Of a stretch of DNA of 64,000 bases, positions 1-12,854 are shown piece after piece (the stretch's first letter is position 1; the number at the start of each line of letters is the position of its first letter). The position numbers were made by a program, and so were the translations under genes. Location: contig NC_044277.2 in assembly GCF_004027225.2 (NCBI RefSeq), forward strand, positions 94,252,283 to 94,316,282. Reading direction: 5' to 3'. This stretch comes from Strigops habroptila. Taxonomy: Eukaryota; Chordata; Aves; Psittaciformes; Psittacidae. The notes beneath the pieces were generated by a model. The model was not told the origin of the DNA, did not search any database, and was given only the letters and a program-made list of their open reading frames with translations.

Positions 1-3000
1 TGGTATTTTTTTTCCTGTCCAGCTCTGAAGAGAGTTCATTATTAGCATGCACTTGATAGGTTAATTTTTCAGTTCTGCATGATGAATTGCGGCATTCTGA
101 GGTAAACATCCTATACAACAGCAATTCACTCAATGTGTGTGGTGGTGTGTTCAGCCCATTTCTTTCTAAAATATACATATGCACTGGAACATTAGCCCAA
201 ATATTTTTGTAAAAACAAATCCATTTAGAACTTAGAGTGTTCCATTCTAAGCAAGTCAAAGTTGAAAACAGGATACAGTGTATGTATCACCGAGATACCA
301 AGTAACACAATCTTTTTCCTCTAGGAAATACATTTGTTCTCTTGAAGACTGAACTTTCACTGAAACAAAATACATTAGTGAGAAAACAACCTTGTGCTGT
401 GGTCTTTTTGGCACTTACAGTCTATGCTAGAGTAAAGGAAAAGCAAGAATTTTAACATAAAGAAAAATATAATTTCAATTTAAAAGAATTAAAAAAAAAA
501 AAAAAGAAAAGAGGTAAAAAACTAGTGTAGAGTATAGAGTTAAAATGAGCCCTATTTGCTGGCTTGGCACAAGGATATATCAAAGGTAGGAAAAGCTCAA
601 ATTTTTTGAGAACTGTAATTAAGTACCAAGAATCAAAACAATACTTGGCTTCATGGAAACAGTCTATTACAATAACAATGCTACACTCTTATGAAGTGTT
701 TTTTCTCTTTACATCTCAAGGTTGTTTATAGTAAATGCAGATTAGTGTTGTTTGGTAGTTACAAAATGCATAAAGCTTGATTATAAAATACTTCTTAAAG
801 TGCTTCTTGCCCTCTTAAACACAATTAGATAAAAAGATGACCTATAAGGCCTAATTTGGCTCTTGATTGCTCTGGAACATGAAAGAATTGCTCAGATGAA
901 TCCCTCTGAGAACCCAAGAGAACCTAAACAACTGATTGGCCCAACCCATTTATGTATAAAAGGATCTAGAATTTAAAAAAAAAAAAAAAAAAAGTCCAAG
1001 TCCACCAAAATGAACGGAAAACTCCTTTTTCCTCCCACCTTCTTTCCCTAGGTGAAATACTTACCAAAATATTGGTGTTGGGAATATGTAATTTCCTTAA
1101 AATGAAAGATTTCTACTGTTGCACATGTTTAGAAGTTAGGAAGACAGATGTGGAAGTAAGGCAAGCAATCCAATCCCTGGAATTAATAAGGCTTCTGTGA
1201 AAAAAAAAAAGTCTTTTAAATGTGGGACCTGCAGCCAGTGCCAGGAGCTACTGCAATAAATGCGTAAAGACATAGGCAAGATGGGAAAGAAAGTGGGCAC
1301 ATCTGTGCCAATACAAAGGCAAAGCTGTAAGTGCGTTAACCAGAAGAAAACACTTCCAAGAAGTATCACAGCAACCTAAATACTGAGAACCAACAGTTCC
1401 ACTACTAATTTCACATATCTTTGAAGGTCAGTCTACAGTAAGAAACAGTTTCAGGCCACGCATTAAGTTTCTACAAGTTCCTTCAGTATTTGTGTTGTAC
1501 CATGCAAAAGAAAGGAGAGGAAAGCCTGCAACTAATCCCATTTCCTACTTTCTTTGGCTGCCAGCCTTCAGGCAAGGCATGTGCTCAGTGGCTAGCACCT
1601 CAGTCTTCCACATGTCTAGCCACAGCAGTGTGCTCTGTCCATTAACACATTCAAGAAGACCCAGGTAGACTTGCATAATTTAGCTAAGACTAAACTTAGC
1701 TAACACCACCGCTGGGGAGTTCCCATCTCAGGGATCAACTCTCTGGGGAGAGAAAGTCTTTATAGTATCTAACAGGGCTTCCAAGCAGAAGGACAGATGT
1801 TGCTATCTTTCAGACTGTTCCTTAATCTGACCACATATTTGTCAGCACATTGTAAATACTTCTTAGATTTTATTAGACAGAATTTACCATAAAGGCATTA
1901 AAAAAAGAAAATAATAACATTTTCTAATCAAAACAGCCTGATGCCAACTGGAATCCCACATCTATGCTCTAACTGGTCAGGCCAAAGGTGTCTTCTATTA
2001 CCGATTTCCTGAGCCATTTCCTCCAAGTTTTGATGTCAGGTGGAAAGTAGGTCCACCCAAAGTTTGCAGAAAGTATTTGGAATTTAGATTAAAGCCTTCA
2101 AGCATTTACATAGAAGTTGTTGAGATTCAAAGATTTGGCCCATAAGCCAAAAAAGTTCTTGGAATTTAGTTCTATTTGGAAAGCTTTTAGTCGGGAAGAC
2201 TGGAAGACTGATCATCTTTATGAAGAGAATTGGTAAGCTAACCTTACAAAACAAATGGACCTAATGTGAAGTATGTTTCATATGTGATTAACTATGCAAG
2301 TAAATCTATCATTGGCTTAATAGGAGAAGGGTGAGCCTATAAACTAGAAAACTAATGAAAAAATGAATTGTTCTTAATAAGTGGATCTTCCTGCTTTAGG
2401 AATAATCTTGCTGATTTTTTATTTTTAATTTCTTTTTGCAAATAAAGCTTGGGGTTGCAACCTAGCAAATTCCTTCATCATGCAACTAACCACACTATCC
2501 ATTATGTATAGCACAGTGCATATTTGATCAATAGCACTGTTTTTGTTAATGCTATATCAACTAAATAAGTAGAAAAAAACCCTTTGCATTTTGTGGGTAT
2601 TTTCAGTTGCTGAGTCAGAAAACAAAATAAGGTTCAACATCTGCATTTATTTTTGTTCAGTAAAGCTTGCATCTCCCTTCAGGGCTGAAAGCAAGCAAAC
2701 TGCTGCTAACCATGATAATTACACAGTACTCAGCATTGTGAGTAGAATAACATTGTAATTGTCCAAGGGTTTGAACAATTTGGACTGATTTTGTATAGTG
2801 TATAATTTACAGTAAAGATTCAGAATGTGTTTTCTTTGCTCCGAGAACACTTTCATCCTTTAGCTCTGGATCATTATGCATGGAGACAAGCATTCACGAT
2901 CAAATTCAATCCAGATGAAGAACATCTGCAAAAATAGAATAATTTATTTTATTGACATTTACATTTACATAATTTTATCTGGGTCTGATTCTGCTTGTGA

Positions 3001-6000
3001 CGGTCAAGCTAATAGAAAATAACCAAGACCCCTTGAAGTCATTCAGACAAAATAAAAATATGCAGACTCTTGAAATGTTACCACAATCATAACAAATTAA
3101 TGACAGTGACTGAACCAGGGTGAAAAGACTGAAGAAAATATTAACGAGCTTTGTGCTTACATATGGTTTATTTTCCTTCATGAGGTCAGGGTAAGACTTG
3201 GTCATATGCAGTTACATATTAAGACCCTCATTCTGCAGAAATCTAAGTGTTTATTTTTACATGTTGAAGAGTCACTGTGAAGCAACTGGGACTAATAAGA
3301 ATTGAGAACAGTTATGGATCAGGGCCCATATAATTTCTGAGCATTACCTGTGGTGGTGCACAGCAATAGGAACAACGAATACCAGAGTAATCTTCATTGC
3401 CACTGTGTGTAAAGCAGCAACATGACTTAAGTGTTTTTACAGAAAGAAATGAACAGTTCAGCACTGTGAATGTACAGTATCATCCTTTGTGAGAAAAAAT
3501 CTTTACAAAAATGATCAGAAGTCTTAACAGTGCTCTGTTTTCTGTGACTTTTAAAGACCTGTTTTTTCTGAAATTGTTTTATTTAGGGGAGGAAAGAAAG
3601 AAATGGAGCTGGTGGTAGGAGTGGGGAGAAAGAAGGGGAGAGGGAATACCTACAAATATGTTTTCCTTTACCCAAATCCAAAGTTTCAGCAAATTACAAC
3701 TCATATATTTCCAATATCAATGATTATTTAAAAATTAATGCAGATTCTGTTAAAAAAAAAAAAATTATTTTTGCTTTTACCCCCAGTTAAAAGATTTCTA
3801 ATTAAAAAACTAGAACAGTTGTGTTCCTGAGCTGAAACATGGGATTTCCCTGTCAGGGATTCACCTCCACTGTCATATTGGAATAAAAAGAAACACTACA
3901 ATCAGGAGGTTGGGGTTTTTCTTACTTTATTGTTTCATGGCTGCCATGTTCAGACAACAGTATTGCATACTGGATTTCATATAACTGACCTTCTGCTGGA
4001 TCACACAAAGTCCTTCAATAGTACAATTCACAAGATAATTTTTTACAAGCTTCCTATTAAAATTGTCTTCCCTGCAGTTACTGGACATAATGTATCAATG
4101 GCATATGACTGACATTTTATGTTTAAATGGCTTTATGCTGAATGATGAAAAAGGAATAAAAAAAATAGGGTTTGATATAAAGCAGTATCCTTCTTCTCAA
4201 TGTCAACAAACACTAATCAGATCTGGAAAGCAAGCCTGTAAACTACTGAGGCTAGGTAACCTTAACATTCAGAACCAGACTTTTCAATTAATTTGATACT
4301 CATCCTTATGATGCATTTAACACTGTAATGTGCCAAGTCAAATCTTCAGGCAAATCTCTGTTTCTAACAGTTGGTCTAATAAACTTAAAAGCAATGCTGC
4401 CAAATTAAAGAACAAATAATAAAAAGTAAGAAAACGGAAGATAATAAGGGCTGTTGGCTACATGAGGGTTTTTTTCCATATTATTATGGTCCTGGGAAAA
4501 TGGTTCACTTCTTTCACCACTTTCATCGCTGCCCACTGCTCTAAAAGGAGGTGATGAAGGACTATAAACAGAAGACAACCATTTGGGTTACTTTCCAAAC
4601 TATCTTTAGCAGCTGTGGCATCAATTTCAGCATTACCTCCTAGAGTGAAAACCCAAAGCATATATGCAAAACTAAATGGTCCCAAATTGGCTGCTGCACT
4701 CAGCACCGTTGTTTATGCTACACACATTAGGCATAAGACTTCCTGAATTACATCAGACCCATAGCATTTACTCAGCAGGAGGTTGAAAATACCTCCCTAA
4801 GAAAGGAGAACAAGATCGAGTGAAGGATGGCAAGCTGATATAAGTACAAAACATCTCAGGAGACTCACTTCTAATGGAGACGTGAGCATTGCACCTTGTC
4901 TTTTCATAAGCACTAATATTAAGAATGTCACCATAGGCCACATTCTTCTTTGCTATTACTATTAAATTTACCTATTTATAGGTGTATATATTTGCCTATT
5001 CAAACATGACCTGCGTACAATGAATCTCTGCTTTATAGCCCACAGGACTTCACATTGCCTTGCTCCCTTTGCAGTTCTTCAGAGGAACAAAGGAAGGAAC
5101 ACAATAGGGACACCAAAATTACCTAATCTTTCCAAGAAACCCACCAAAACCTTCCCACTGTCTTTGGTACCACAGCTCAGCTCCATGAGAGCAGCAATGC
5201 TGCCCCACTGGAGCTTCTGGCACCAGGTGTATTTTTTGCAGAACTCTGGAGCAGTCCATGCAAAGGAAGCAGACTCTGCTCTCAACCAGAAGAACACATT
5301 ATCTCAAGAAAGAACATAAACATAAAACTCATAAACAAACTACCAAACAGGACTCCTCACATCCATCCTTTCTTCAATAAAAGGAGTAATTTTAGTTTAC
5401 TAAATACAGTTTAGACTGGTGCACCCAGGATGCAGGGCTCCCTCTCTATCCTGGCTCATAATGAAGGAACATACCCCAGGCATAGAGGACAGAAAGTATG
5501 AGAGAACATCTCCATGCACTGAGTAGAAGTACTTTGTGAAGGTGTTTCTGAGCACAATGAGAAACCAAATTTTAAGTATTCAAAGGTTTACCTTATTATA
5601 AATAACTGTCATAAAATAGAGGCTCTTATATTTGCCTCCATGCCTGCAGAGGCAACTGAGTAGGATTTAGTAGGTTTGTATTTCAGATGCTTGAAATCCT
5701 ATGTTAGACCTTAAAAAACTCTTTTCCGGTGTTCCGCTCTGATGATCCTCAAACACATTCCAGTGAAGAGAATAAGAATCAGAAAACCTGAAAAGTAAAT
5801 TTCTCAGCGCTCCTCACATCTGTCCAGCTCCCACAGGTTTTCTTGCAGGAGGATATGGCTCCATATTTGCCAGGCATTTCCATGCTTTTTAGCCCTAAAG
5901 GTCCTTTTGTTTGAGAAAATTCAAATCACGAACCGAAGACAGCCCACAGTGAGTTCTTGCATCAAAAAATACTGAAGTTCAAAAGAGTTGGGATCTGGCC

Positions 6001-6503
6001 CAGAAAAGTTGATTGCCATGCAGGATTGTATTTATGTCAGCTTCGCAGTAACCATTAAAAATTCTGATGGAAGACCTTCATATCTAGGTTGTACATTAAG
6101 CAGTCTGTTGTCTGAAAAATTATGCCAGTTAAAATAAAACTGTTTTCTTAATTATCTCAACCCTTTCTAACCTACAGAGTCTTCTTTTTTCATAAGACTC
6201 AACCTGTGGGGTTCAGTGTGTGTTTATTTTCTGAGAAAGGGAGAGGAGAAAGACTAGGGTTTTTTAATATGTGATGAAAATGATGGATCTGTGAGGGGAA
6301 TTTTCAGAAGAGGTTTGGGATACATGCAACAAAGTAGGTCCCAAAGGACAAAAGGAAATTGCTCACTCAGAGATTTTTCCTGTCAACTTTTATCCAGGAC
6401 ATGATTTTTCTGGTAGAGTTAAATAACCCTTTAAAGAGGATGTTCAGTAATGGAAAGTTTAACACTTAGCTATGTCACCATTATATTGGGTCAGATACTC
6501 CGC
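1..6503. other. Unique AT-rich non-coding DNA
   Basis: No recognisable gene, RNA or transposon was seen on either strand. Open frames are short (under about 100 codons), lack known motifs and overlap one another on opposite strands, as expected by chance. The stretch is CpG-poor and holds several A homopolymers (about 491-505, 975-993 and 3751-3763) and a purine-rich patch near 3590-3650. One minus-strand patch at 4464-4639 has splice-acceptor-like signals and is treated as a finding rather than a gene. Confidence 0.7.
975..993 (+). repeat. A19 homopolymer
   Basis: An uninterrupted run of 19 A is preceded by GATCTAGAATTT. No AATAAA-type signal and no gene-like sequence lies immediately upstream, so there is no support for a processed-pseudogene tail. 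CR1 elements do not end in poly(A). It is best called a simple mononucleotide repeat. Confidence 0.9.
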
Positions 6504-6588
6504 TCTTGTATGTCAGCTTATCTCAGATATGACAGATCTCAGATCTGTCAAGTATGTCAGATACTTGTCTTGTATGTCAGCTTATCTC
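6504..6588. repeat. 21-bp direct repeat flanking a palindrome
   Basis: An identical 21-bp sequence beginning TCTTGTATGTCAG occurs at 6504-6524 and again at 6568-6588. Between the copies is a near-continuous palindrome at 6531-6549, with arms GACAGATCT and AGATCTGTC around a single C. Further partial repeats of TATGTCAG and CAGATA fall inside the interval (for example 6553-6563). The block is a local, complex duplication rather than a simple tandem array. Function is unknown. Confidence 0.85.
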
Positions 6589-9500
6589 CACTGGAAACAC
6601 TTATTCCAACAGAACTTCACTGGTTTACAGTAGCTAAAAGCCTGGATACAAATCCTGCAGAAACAAAACATCCACCTAAAAAACCCTCCTCTAAAGTCCT
6701 TCCAAAAGCTTGAATTATGGGTCTTTTGAATACACACTAGGAAGTCAATAGCTCTTTGCCTTCTTCATTCATGAAACCCCATTATTTCTGATGCAGTTTA
6801 CTTTTAGTGAAATGGCTTGAGGCAACCAGCTTTTAAACTGATTTGGTAAACAACCTTATCCTCCACCATCTTCCTGCGACAGTTATCTTTTTCCTGTTTC
6901 ATACAACATAGGTCATGGGTGCACTGTGCCAATCTCACCAGTGCACTTCCCTAGATAGAAACCTTCTGTGATTAAGATATGTGTTTCAGCAGTAAAATTG
7001 AAAATAACAGACATTAGCTTGTAATGGTAAAAAATATAATAAAAAGAAAATAAATAAAAAATAATTTGAAGGCAGGAACTAATTTTGAACTATTTCTTTT
7101 CAAGAAGGTACAAATAGGCTGTTCAACAAGTGACTGGCTGAAGTCACAGAAGTGCTACATATTGATCCCTGGCAAAGAAAAACCTCACTTGCGGTGTTAA
7201 AACCCATTTCATCTTGTATCTTTCCTGAAACCACAAATGAGCTATTGGAAATAGTACAGCTTTCAATTGCAAGAACAAAGGGTACCACAGGTTGCTCCAC
7301 AGCATCTCATTTTCTCCTATCAGCAGCATTTGATGCAGATCTGAAAGCTCCTAGCTCTATTTGGGATGATCTTTGTTTCAAGAATCTGTCGTATGTCATA
7401 TTATTCAGTGGTGTGTTTTGTAATGCCAGGCTACAACACAATGAGGGTATTTCACATTCACATGAGAGCAACAGAAGCAAAACTTTGCCTTTTAAGCTTT
7501 TGTTCAATTGCTGCAAAGTTGTGTTTTGAAGTGATTATTCAAATATGAATCAAAGGGGAAAATATGCTGGGCACTGGAGCTAAAGAATATGAATCCACAA
7601 TGCGGTAAAGCAAAATGAGAATTCTGATTTACATATATTTCTTGTTGTTAACTACACATCAGACTCCAGATCCAAGTGCCTAGTGTGCCTTAAAGCTATG
7701 ATTCGTAAAGTGTAAGTTAAAATAAATACTAAAAAGAAATTAAAATCTTTGTTACTTTTCAACCTGGTACCACTGGTTGCATGCAGCACTGAGCAGAAGA
7801 GGTTCCAACCAAGGCCCTAAAGAAAGCTCTTTAAGACAAACAGCAGATTGCACCAGACAAGTCAAGTCTTTTGACAGCAACACATTTTAAAAGAGAGCAA
7901 CAAAGAGCCTCATTCACAGGCCACTAACAGCAATGGAGCCTTAAGTAGCCTATAGATTATGCTTTATGGATTAACATGGATTATTACAAACATAAAGCTT
8001 GCATTGATTTACAAATAAATTTAGAAGGCATTTGTGTTGAATTTTAATGTATTGACTGCTCTTTCAATAGTGTTTTGGGGGCAAAAAAAAATCAATTTAC
8101 CTATTCATTCTCATTGTCAAACATTAAGGTTAAAACCTTTCAAGACAACATTTTTCAGTGCTGGACATTTTTATATATTCCAATGACTTCTTCAAAGTGT
8201 GGATAATTAACTTTCCATTATAGCTGTCCTCCTTCCTTTAGATAATGTGTATATGTACTTGACTATAATTGGAAGGGAAACCCTTATGCAGCAGGTTGTG
8301 AGTAATCCAACAATTCAGCATTTTCGTAATTTGCTGAGACACAGTTCAACTCAACTGTGTTTTCAGTAAGACTGATGTAGTTGCAACTATGCAGATATTA
8401 TGAGCCAAACTGTTATAAGGCACAAGTGTCCCAATCTGTTTGAATCTTACATTTCGCTAAGAAGCAAAGAGATTAGATTATGCATACAAAATTGTCACAA
8501 TATGTACATTACCAGTAAGGAATTTCACCTGGAAGGCCTTTGTCACAGAGCGCATGAGATGCTTTTCACATTGGATAATCTAAGGGAAATATGTGGGAAG
8601 ACAGCAGGGAATATCTTCTTAACTAACAGTGGAAAAAGAAGAAAGAGAAGTATTGTTACACTTAATGCTTAACATTTTCCTATAATGGTAGCCTTTCCTT
8701 TTCATTTAATTTTATTTTTTATTGATTTTGTATGTACAACAACTGTCCTTTGGACCATCCAAGAGCACAAGTACATGAAGTTAAAACCTTAACTTTAAAA
8801 ACTTTGAAGAATTGAAATTTGCAACTCATATTTTTAGTGCTTTGATCATTTCAAATAATCTTTACACCCATCACCCATTATCCAAGAACTCCAGTATATC
8901 AGTTTTCTACTTAAAAAACATGTCAGTCTATAGTTAAAGAGCAATGTGGAAGATTCTATGGCAATTTGCTAGGACTATTTCCAGCATTAAATTATTTTCT
9001 TTAACTTGACTTCAGCTCTTCAATGGTCAAAAATACCCAACTTAGTGAGAAAAACCTGTTTTCAGAGCTTCAGTAATTTTAATATCACCCAGGCAAATAC
9101 CAAGTTACAGAGTGGTAGACAGGACATCTCCCATGGGTTCAGTCCTGTTGTACTTAACTGTGCAGTGGCCAGTGTTATTCTCAGTATGCATCAGAAATGT
9201 GAACAAATATCACTGATATTACTAATGCGCTCTAGATTTATACATACAGCTGAGAATAGAATTAGACAACAAATTCTTTTCTGAGATTGTTGAACTTTAA
9301 TGTATCAAAGCAGACATTTTCACTCCCTCTAATCGTCTTGTCTCACTGATGTTTCTCAAGCAGGCAATTTATGCTATTATTCACACGTTTAAGACTTCCA
9401 GCAACTCAGTAAATATCTATTCCTTCAGTGTTAAATTGTGCTGAGAAAAAGCAGCATGGCAATATCAAAAACAATTCCCAATACCATCATGTTTCATTAA

Positions 9501-10609
9501 GAAGAAATTGCTTTGTTTTTTCTTACAAAATAATCAAGAGAAAACAAAGACAGTAAATATTCTAAGGAATGTAAAATGTAGAACTGACATAGAATAGCAT
9601 ATTTTGGTTAAAGAGTTATGATGGAAACGCAAACTGGAAGAGACATATTCATTGCAAAAATATCACAGATGAACAGTGATTTCTTCCTAAAGACTTCAGA
9701 AAGGTAGAAGGTAAAGGTAGAAGGACACATTTACAGAAAGATACATATGAGGAAGAGGGAAAGAGAAATAAATTATACAGCAAATAAAGCAGATCTTCTT
9801 TGTCCCACATCTAAATCATCACACCACATGAAATTATGCCTGACAGCCATGAAGTCCAGAAAATCAGTTTTATATAGAGGATAGAAAAAAAGATTTGCCA
9901 ACCTTAACAAAAATTGAGATCACAGAATTGACCACATAAACTTATCAGAAGGAAACAATCATTAAACAGAGTTGCAACAAACAGCATTTAGGTGGAAAAA
10001 TACAGTTTCACTCTATTGTTCTCCTGGCCCAGTCCTCAGCACCAGGAAACATTATGCCATTATGCCAATAAAGAAACAATCCATGCTGGGGATCCCACTA
10101 TCCTCCACTAGGACGTAAGTAAGTCCCACTGCAGATGTATGTTGCCAGGAAAATACTTTTGCTCACTTTTGGACACAGACTTAGGTGAAGTCCCAAGATG
10201 GACTTAGGCAAATTTTATAGATAGCAGTTCAACTGAAATAGTTTTGAGGTGGCAAATGCATGTCCTACTTAGTTTAGATAAATATGCGAAATATAAGGGT
10301 CAGGACCACACGAAGCACAGATAGCAAGAATATTCTTAGTTGTTTCTGTTCCTTGGGCATGCAAAGACCCCAAAGCCCCCCAAAGGCTTCTGAATAGTGG
10401 ACAAGAAGTACGACACCTGTGGAATAGAACGAACTGGAGAGAAATTTCTGTACATCCATTCCCAGATCTTCAAGGTTTTAAAATGCCAGCACTGAAAAAT
10501 AATGTGCGAGATTAAATTTTCTGTAGATCAGGAAACACTAAAATATGCTGCACTAGAAGCAGTAAATACACGTAAATAATACAAGTGGTAAATAAGAGTA
10601 AACTAAAGC
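6589..10609. other. Unique AT-rich non-coding DNA
   Basis: Nothing recognisable as a gene or repeat family. The longest open frame here is a plus-strand frame of about 125 codons at 7152-7529. It overlaps other frames on both strands and shows no known domain. A small direct duplication of AAAGGTAGAAGG occurs near 9700-9725. The rest is ordinary single-copy AT-rich sequence. Confidence 0.7.
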
Positions 10610-10863
10610 CAGTATTTCTCAACTTCTATTTGAAGGACCACCTAAGCTTTCAAAAGGAAACCACAGGCTATCTTAAGCAGTATTGTCATGTTGCTTCTCA
10701 TTTCTAAGCAAAATTAAGCCCTGCTTTGAATGTTCAATTATCACTTTCTCTGGTTTTAACTTGTGGTTATAAATGAGTCTATAAATTTCCTGGGAGACTT
10801 TTTTTCCTGACATCGTAGTCAACTTATAATGTCTTTACGGACCACAGCACACAAAGAATGCTG
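10610..10863. mobile_element. Possible ancient hAT/Charlie-like non-autonomous element
   Basis: The left end starts CAGTATTTCTCAACTTC and is followed by GGACCACC. The right end, read on the minus strand, starts CAGCATTCTTTGTG and is followed by GTGGTCCG. Vertebrate hAT-Charlie elements typically begin CAGnnnTTCTCAA and carry GTGGTCC/GGACCAC blocks in their terminal inverted repeats, so both ends fit a decayed pair of terminal repeats about 254 bp apart, a usual size for a non-autonomous copy. No transposase sequence lies inside. I could not find a clean 8-bp target duplication (actaaagc on the left, ctaagaca on the right). The end match could be chance. Confidence 0.28.
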
Positions 10864-11377
10864 CTAAGACAAAGAGAGGGCAAAAAAATTATAATAAACT
10901 TTGTGTACGATTACTATACATGACAACATTCAGCATTCTTTTCTTAATAACAGCCTTTAAAACATCTATATAGGTGGAATAAGTTTGGTGTTTATGTAAG
11001 CAGCAACAGTAAGACTTAAGCTCAACTAAAACAGGGAAAATACATTATTTTTACTTGCCACACAAAAGGAATGTCAGAATACCATATATGCAAGATGTAG
11101 TATATGAATTATACTTCCATTATTTTTGACTGAACCAGAAGGCATATGTACCTTTTTCCTCCTCAGTCCTTAGGACTTTGAGGTTGCCATTGCTGCTGTC
11201 ATTTCAAATACAAATGCTATTTCAGATCTAGGATCTCAATCCCTTCCTGAAGGAAGTATTTTGGAAGTTTCCAAACCACTTACCTGGCAGGGACATACTT
11301 GATGCTGACAGATAACAAGCATGTAGGGAACTGGAAATCTTTTCAGTGCCCAGAGAACTCTACCTTTCCCACCTCCT

Positions 11378-11418
11378 GTTCCTATATTGTAGTTCCTATA
11401 TTGTGGTCCTAAATTGTA
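11378..11418. repeat. Three-copy 14-bp tandem repeat
   Basis: Two near-identical 14-bp units (GTTCCTATATTGTA, then the same ending in G) are followed by a degenerate third unit of 13 bp (GTCCTAAATTGTA). This is a small local tandem duplication with no coding context. Confidence 0.85.
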
Positions 11419-12148
11419 GTGCAACCAGTGTTGCACCACATCTGAGGAAGGGAAATTATAGTATTTTTGCATAAAAATCTGCATCCTTCTAACTTTCAGC
11501 TTCACATTTCTCTAAAGAAAGAATGTTTCACGTGATTTGATTCTACAGGCAGCTGAGAGTAAAATCTTTTCTGTCATGCTTCATTGTGAATGACAATGCT
11601 TATAATGTCTCTATAAGATGTGTTTTTTCATGTCAATAGAAAGTTGATATTCATAATCTAAGCAATAATTATCCTTTGTAAATGCCCTTGTTTTTGGCTG
11701 CCACTCTCATTATGGCTGCTTCAATTCACCATCTCCAGCTAGTTGAGAAAAAAATGCAGCTATTTACTCCAATGGAGAGGGGAGGAAAAAGAGTTTTGTT
11801 GTATGGAAAAAAAATGTAAAAAACTGGAGGGGTTAATACTATTAGCCTAGTGCTTGAGGTTTTTTCTCTCTTTGAATTCATTCCTATTGTCCTGAAAAAA
11901 ATAAAATGTATTTGCATCAAAGAGGGAGACATTCTAACTCCTCCATACATCAATTCATTTCTTTGCTGCACTTTTTGCTGTTTAATTGCAGAATGTGGGC
12001 TGTATAACTTCCTCTTTGAGCAGATTCTTTACTGAAAATAGTTTACCTGCTTGAAGAAAGGCAATTAACTTTGATTTATAAGCCCTAACTAAAAGGCATG
12101 GCATCACATTGTTCTGTGTGTGTATAAGAATCCATCCATACAGAATAT

Positions 12149-12168
12149 GGGGCGGGGGGTGGGAAGGG
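12149..12168 (+). other. Canonical G-quadruplex motif
   Basis: Four G runs with very short loops: G4, C, G6, T, G3, AA, G3. This satisfies the usual four-run G-quadruplex pattern on the plus strand, with loops of 1, 1 and 2 bases, and stands out in AT-rich surroundings. No promoter, CpG island or gene end is visible beside it, so any role is unknown. Confidence 0.75.
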
Positions 12169-12854
12169 ATTTCTTTTTAACTGCTATCGAACAACTGATC
12201 TAAAGCCCGAGGACTCTAACTTGATATTTTTAGCATTATACATTCATGTAGCTTCATCTTGTCTTACATTGTTACGCTTAAGGCTCCAGGGAAAACATAC
12301 TCTGCTTAACATCCAGCTGCTAAGATGTACCCACAGCTACACATTTTTTGCAAGCAGGCTTAACTCCTGCTTTTCTGTTTTATTTATTGCCATGAGTTAT
12401 TAGGAAGTAGATTTTTATACCCACTCGGACTAATTGTGCAAACTAAAGGTAATTTCAATCCAAAAAATGTGGCAGGCAAGTGGCCTTCCACTGACCTACA
12501 ACAGAAGATCCCACAGTCAGATGTGTCTTCCATACCCCTGTCTCTCCCCAGCAGGCAGCTTCCAAGGATACTGTCACAACGGGTTTGGCAAACCTTCTAA
12601 TCTTCTGTTGTTTGTCCTTTGTTAGAAAAGCAAAAGCTCTAAAAGAAACATGAACTTTGTGTACCCAGAGAGGAATAAGAAGGTCTTTCATCCATCATAT
12701 AGATTGCTGTGCAAAGGTTCACTTAGTATAAACAAAGTATACAAGGCAAAATATCCTGATCGGTAACCTTTTTAAGGCTAAGTGCCAGTACATCTCCTGC
12801 TGTTTCTGTGATACAAAAGCACCATAAACCTTCCCCTTCTCCTGTTAGTGAGTG

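Larger units (their letters stand above)
10864..12854. other. Unique AT-rich non-coding DNA
   Basis: No gene seen. Apart from the 14-bp triplet repeat near 11.4 kb and the G-rich motif near 12.15 kb, the sequence is single-copy and A/T-rich. Short opposing open frames around 11726-12035 lie on both strands of the same DNA and are not supported as genes. Confidence 0.7.

Noticed and set aside
975..993. Poly(A) tail of a processed pseudogene (also considered for the A runs at 19322, 25525 and 54591)
   Set aside because: No coding remnant, polyadenylation signal or flanking target duplication was found upstream of any of these runs.
7152..7529. Plus-strand open frame of about 125 codons
   Set aside because: Opposing frames cover the same DNA, no motif is recognised, and no splice-site pair or upstream signal was seen.
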